Positions 4,929 through 7,365 of a stretch of 7,365 nt of DNA are shown piece by piece. The stretch's first letter is position 1. Each line of letters opens with the position of its first letter. The position numbers and the translations under genes were made by a program. The notes under the pieces are model-generated. The model made no database searches. It had not been told where the DNA came from and saw nothing but the letters and a program-made list of their open reading frames with translations. The DNA comes from an uncultured Oscillibacter sp. Its GTDB lineage: Bacteria > Bacillota > Clostridia > Oscillospirales > Oscillospiraceae. The DNA is taken from contig CAOJHG010000097.1 of assembly GCA_948435975.1 (NCBI GenBank), positions 1 through 7,365 of the forward strand, written 5' to 3'.

Positions 4929-5807
4929 TTAAATACCGAGCAGCTTTGCTGGCGTCTCCTTGGCCATCAGGGAGACTTGGGCCTCGGAAAGCCCAATTTC
5001 ATTCAAGAGGACATCTAAAAATTGGGCATGATGTACAATGGGATCTCCGTTCTTCATCTGGCCGAAGTCGGAATCCACCACGATTTTTTCCATGGGGACT
5101 ACATTTAGAATGTCCCGAATGACCGAATGGGGAACCACGCCAGTATGGCTGACCTCTGTGAACACGCCGGAATTGAGCTCGATATACGCGCAGAGATTAG
5201 CCCAGCGCTCAATATCGTCCAGCGTTGCCCCGATCAGGAAATGGGGATGGTTGACCACGATCTTGTCCACCTTCATCTGGACGGCCCGGTGCAGCAGCGC
5301 GTCAATCTCTGCGACGCTGCCGTGGCCAGTGGAGAGAATCAGGTCGGGGCGCTTGGCGACAAACTCCAGCACCTTTACGACGTTTGGAACCAGGGCCCCG
5401 TTGTCATCCAGATAATAGACGGGATTTTCCTCCACGGTCATGCTGCCCGACCCAGGGAAATGCCCTTTGTGCTCGTCGATATGCCGCTTGGAAGACACCG
5501 TGGGCATCCAGACAAATTTGGCCCCCATGCCGTAGGCGGCGTCCAGCGCGTTCAAGTTGAATAGGCCCACGGAGTTGTTCAGCGCGATGCCGCCGAACAC
5601 GCGGATTCCGGTTGTGTTGTTCAGGTGTTTCTCCGTGATCTGGGCGCTCATCATGGTCGGGAAGTAGTGATCCTTGATTACAAACCCCCGGTAGCCCGCC
5701 CGCTTAGCCAGCTGCATCATCTCGGCGCCGTCTACGTAACGGTCCGCCACCGACGGCCCCGCATGAAGATGCATGTCGATGACGCCGTTTAGAAAGCCCT
5801 CTCTCAT
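4929..5807 (-). CDS. DUF6282-type metal-dependent amidohydrolase-like protein
   Basis: This 292-residue protein looks like a TIM-barrel metal-dependent hydrolase of the amidohydrolase/PHP kind, and most like the DUF6282 family. It opens with GVIDMHLHAGPS (His13 and His15, the first-strand HxH metal pair). It continues with GFVIKDHYFPT (Lys45 and His47), ILSTGHGS (His162), VVNHPHF (His187 and His189) and a late acidic site VVDSDFGQ (Asp245 and Asp247). These are the elements expected for a mono- or binuclear metal centre. No signal peptide is present, so it should act in the cytoplasm. Related folds hydrolyse lactones, amides or phosphoesters, or decarboxylate, and DUF6282 has no reaction that I know to be established. 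The start ATG 5807 has a near-perfect AAGGAGGT 7 bases upstream. The same frame continues open into dctM and should be ignored. It sits 19 bases after dctM as the first enzyme gene of the operon, so an early step such as lactone or amide opening is a reasonable guess. Confidence 0.82.
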   Translation of the reverse strand: MREGFLNGVIDMHLHAGPSVADRYVDGAEMMQLAKRAGYRGFVIKDHYFPTMMSAQITEKHLNNTTGIRVFGGIALNNSVGLFNLNALDAAYGMGAKFVWMPTVSSKRHIDEHKGHFPGSGSMTVEENPVYYLDDNGALVPNVVKVLEFVAKRPDLILSTGHGSVAEIDALLHRAVQMKVDKIVVNHPHFLIGATLDDIERWANLCAYIELNSGVFTEVSHTGVVPHSVIRDILNVVPMEKIVVDSDFGQMKNGDPIVHHAQFLDVLLNEIGLSEAQVSLMAKETPAKLLGI

Positions 5808-5814
5808 AATTTCA

Positions 5815-5822
5815 ACCTCCTT
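5815..5822 (-). promoter_or_regulatory. Consensus ribosome binding site of the DUF6282 gene
   Basis: AAGGAGGT on the minus strand, 7 bases before ATG 5807, lies inside the 19-base gap after the dctM stop. It fixes the start at 5807 rather than the longer open frame reaching 5891, and suggests strong translation of this gene. Confidence 0.85.
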
Positions 5823-5826
5823 AAAT

Positions 5827-7116
5827 TTATACCGTCCCATACCCCAGGAACAGCCGGGGCAGGCACAGCGCCAGGCTGGGGAAATACGCAATCAGCGCGA
5901 TCACCAAAAACGCCGCGCCAACGAAGGGGATGATGGCCTTGCTGATGCTCCGCACTTCCAGGCCTGCGACATTGGCCGTGACAAAGAGCGTCATGCCCAC
6001 TGGCGGAGTTACCAGGGCCAGGACCAGCATCAGGCAGAAGACCAGGCCGAAGTGCAGCGTATCCATGCCGATGGCGGTGGCGAGGCCCAGAAAGACCGTG
6101 GAGAAAATCAGCATGGCGGCAGTAGATTCCATCAGGCAGCCCACGATAATCAAGATGACAAGCATCAACGCGATGATCACATAGTAATTGCTGGTAAGGT
6201 TCAAAATTGCGTTTTGTATCATGACAGGGATTCCATCGACGGCCATGGACCAACCGATGATGTTCCCGCAGGCGATGATGAACATGATGGAAGCCGAGGA
6301 TTTCGCCGCCCGGAGCAGCATCTGCGGAATCTCCCGCAGGGAGAGGCTTTTGTAGATCAATCCGGCGATTAGGGCAATGAAGCAGGCGACGGCTCCGGAT
6401 TCCGTGGGTGTGAATATCCCCGCCATCACGCCGCCGACAATGACCACGGGAACCAGCAGGGCGGGAATGGCCTGCACAAAGGACCAGAGGAGGCGCCGCA
6501 GGCTGATCCGGTCGAACACCCTGGGCAGGTCGTGTTTGCGGATGTATACCCGGACCACCACGCAGTAAGCCAGGGCAATGAGTATGCCCGGGATAATGCC
6601 TGCCATGAACAGCATCTTGACGGAACACCCCGTGAGCACGCTATAGTAAATAAAGGTTGTACTGGGCGGAATGATGGGACCCAGCATTCCGGCGGCAGCA
6701 ATCAGCGCCCCGCTGAACTCTTTATCGTATCCCGTTTTCTCCATATCCGGAATCATGACGTTGCAGAGAATGGAGGAGACGGCGTTGCTGCTGCCGAGAA
6801 TGGCGGAGAGCAGAGCCGCCGTAAAGATCGTGCAGTACGCCAGCCCGCCGCGGATGCAGCCCACAACTTCCATGACGAAATCCAACAGCTTGCGGGTGAC
6901 GCCTCCGCCGTTCATCAGCTCCCCGGCCACGATAAAGAAGGGAATGCAGGTGAGGCTGGTAATATTGATTCCGGCGAACATCCGCTGGGGAATCACGGAA
7001 AAATAGTCGAAGGACATCAGCGCCAGATGGGAGATGCCAGTCAGCCCCAGCACAAAGGCGATGGGCGCGCCCAGAAGGAGCAGGCCGAAAAACACGCACA
7101 ATACGATTACGAACAT
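5827..7116 (-). CDS. dctM: TRAP transporter large permease subunit DctM
   Basis: This 429-residue, highly hydrophobic protein is the typical length of the TRAP large membrane subunit, the ion-coupled channel of tripartite ATP-independent periplasmic transporters. Family landmarks include FFGLLLLGAPIAFVLGLTG at the N terminus, IPFFIVAGELMNGGGVTRKL (58-76), SAILGSSNAVSS (104-115), GMLGPIIPPST (143-153), the signature AGIFTPTESGAV (232-243) and LVTPPVGMTLFVTANVAG (368-385), spread over about 11-12 membrane segments. It should work with DctQ, encoded just upstream with a 10-base overlap, and with a solute-binding DctP presumably encoded right of the window. TRAP systems import carboxylates, sugar acids, sialic acid and similar anions using a sodium or proton gradient; the binding protein sets specificity, so the solute is unknown. 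Start ATG 7116 has AAAGGAGG about 12 bases upstream and GGAG about 4 bases upstream. This gene makes solute import the likely first step of the operon's pathway. Confidence 0.95.
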   Translation of the reverse strand: MFVIVLCVFFGLLLLGAPIAFVLGLTGISHLALMSFDYFSVIPQRMFAGINITSLTCIPFFIVAGELMNGGGVTRKLLDFVMEVVGCIRGGLAYCTIFTAALLSAILGSSNAVSSILCNVMIPDMEKTGYDKEFSGALIAAAGMLGPIIPPSTTFIYYSVLTGCSVKMLFMAGIIPGILIALAYCVVVRVYIRKHDLPRVFDRISLRRLLWSFVQAIPALLVPVVIVGGVMAGIFTPTESGAVACFIALIAGLIYKSLSLREIPQMLLRAAKSSASIMFIIACGNIIGWSMAVDGIPVMIQNAILNLTSNYYVIIALMLVILIIVGCLMESTAAMLIFSTVFLGLATAIGMDTLHFGLVFCLMLVLALVTPPVGMTLFVTANVAGLEVRSISKAIIPFVGAAFLVIALIAYFPSLALCLPRLFLGYGTV

Positions 7117-7365
7117 TCTTCTCCGGAACCTCCTTTCAGCAGCCGCTTAAAAAGGCCTATATACTTCTCTGCGGAAAACAGCACCATAATGACGAAGCCG
7201 ATTGGCAAGGTCATGTAGGGAATCCACAGCGGGATTTTCAGGCCGACGCCGACGGAATGCTTGATGCTGGGAGCGCTGACGGCCTGAACCGAGTAGCAGA
7301 GCAGGAAGACCATGGCCCCTGTGACGATGGTATTGACCGCAAGTTCCAGGATGAGCTGAGCTTTC
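7107..7365 (-). CDS. dctQ: TRAP transporter small permease subunit DctQ, C-terminal part
   Basis: The frame is open from the right edge to the stop at 7107, giving about 85 C-terminal residues; the gene starts outside the window, so the ATG at 7313 is internal. The visible part starts KAQLILELAVNTIVTGAMVFLL. It then contains a membrane helix, a loop KIPLWIPYMTLPIGFVIMVL that forms the last helix, and a short basic tail (FKRLLKGGSGEECS). The LWIPYMTLPIGF segment is characteristic of the DctQ family, the four-helix subunit that pairs with DctM. Its stop lies 10 bases inside dctM, the normal gene order and coupling for a TRAP operon. Identification rests on this motif and on the neighbour; the missing N-terminal half prevents a full check. 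Confidence 0.88.
   Translation of the reverse strand, partial: KAQLILELAVNTIVTGAMVFLLCYSVQAVSAPSIKHSVGVGLKIPLWIPYMTLPIGFVIMVLFSAEKYIGLFKRLLKGGSGEECS

Noticed and set aside
6532..7218. A 228-codon plus-strand open frame opposite dctM and dctQ
   Set aside because: The translation is His/Gln/Asp-rich and looks like the antisense image of hydrophobic codons. No ribosome binding site or recognisable domain supports it.
1..7365. A search by eye for mobile elements, CRISPR repeats, tRNA or rRNA genes and phage defence genes
   Set aside because: No transposase, integrase, repeated spacer pattern, tRNA-like cloverleaf or defence-type domain was found; nearly all bases are explained by metabolic and transport genes.

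Overview
The window holds most of one long, tightly packed operon on the minus strand, plus the 3' end of a convergent plus-strand gene at the left edge. Strong AGGAGG-type ribosome binding sites, GC-rich coding sequence and repeated short gene overlaps suggest a fermentative bacterium. A GC-rich member of the Clostridia (Oscillospiraceae-like) is my best guess; a TRAP-rich group such as Synergistota is possible. There is no rRNA, marker gene or mobile element here to settle the taxonomy.

Layout. The plus strand carries the C-terminal part of an enolase-superfamily sugar-acid dehydratase (to 436). A perfect-stem terminator (473-520) follows and separates it from the convergent minus-strand operon. 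In transcription order, from the right edge, that operon is: dctQ (partial, 7107-7365), dctM (5827-7116), a DUF6282-type metal-dependent hydrolase (4929-5807), a KdgF-like cupin (4391-4873), a 105-base spacer with a large hairpin, a D-tagatose/D-psicose 3-epimerase-like TIM barrel (3422-4285), an EamA/DMT transporter (2503-3432), an Asp/Glu racemase-family protein (1832-2506), a VOC/glyoxalase-fold protein (1344-1814), and an HpcH/HpaI-type class II aldolase (574-1347). No regulator, DctP binding protein, tRNA, CRISPR array or insertion sequence is visible.

How the genes may work together (inference). The TRAP permease would import a carboxylate, probably a sugar acid or related hydroxy-acid. 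The hydrolase, cupin, epimerase, racemase-like and VOC proteins would open, isomerise or epimerise it. The enolase-superfamily dehydratase, if co-regulated, would make a 2-keto-3-deoxy acid, which the aldolase would cleave to pyruvate and an aldehyde. The DMT transporter may export a product or carry a second solute. The individual families are recognisable, but I know of no described pathway with this exact combination, so the substrate is unknown.

The last five genes of the operon are joined by overlaps of 4-11 bases, apart from the VOC gene, whose overlap depends on the start chosen. This points to translational coupling. The only sizeable break is the hairpin-bearing spacer between the cupin and epimerase genes.
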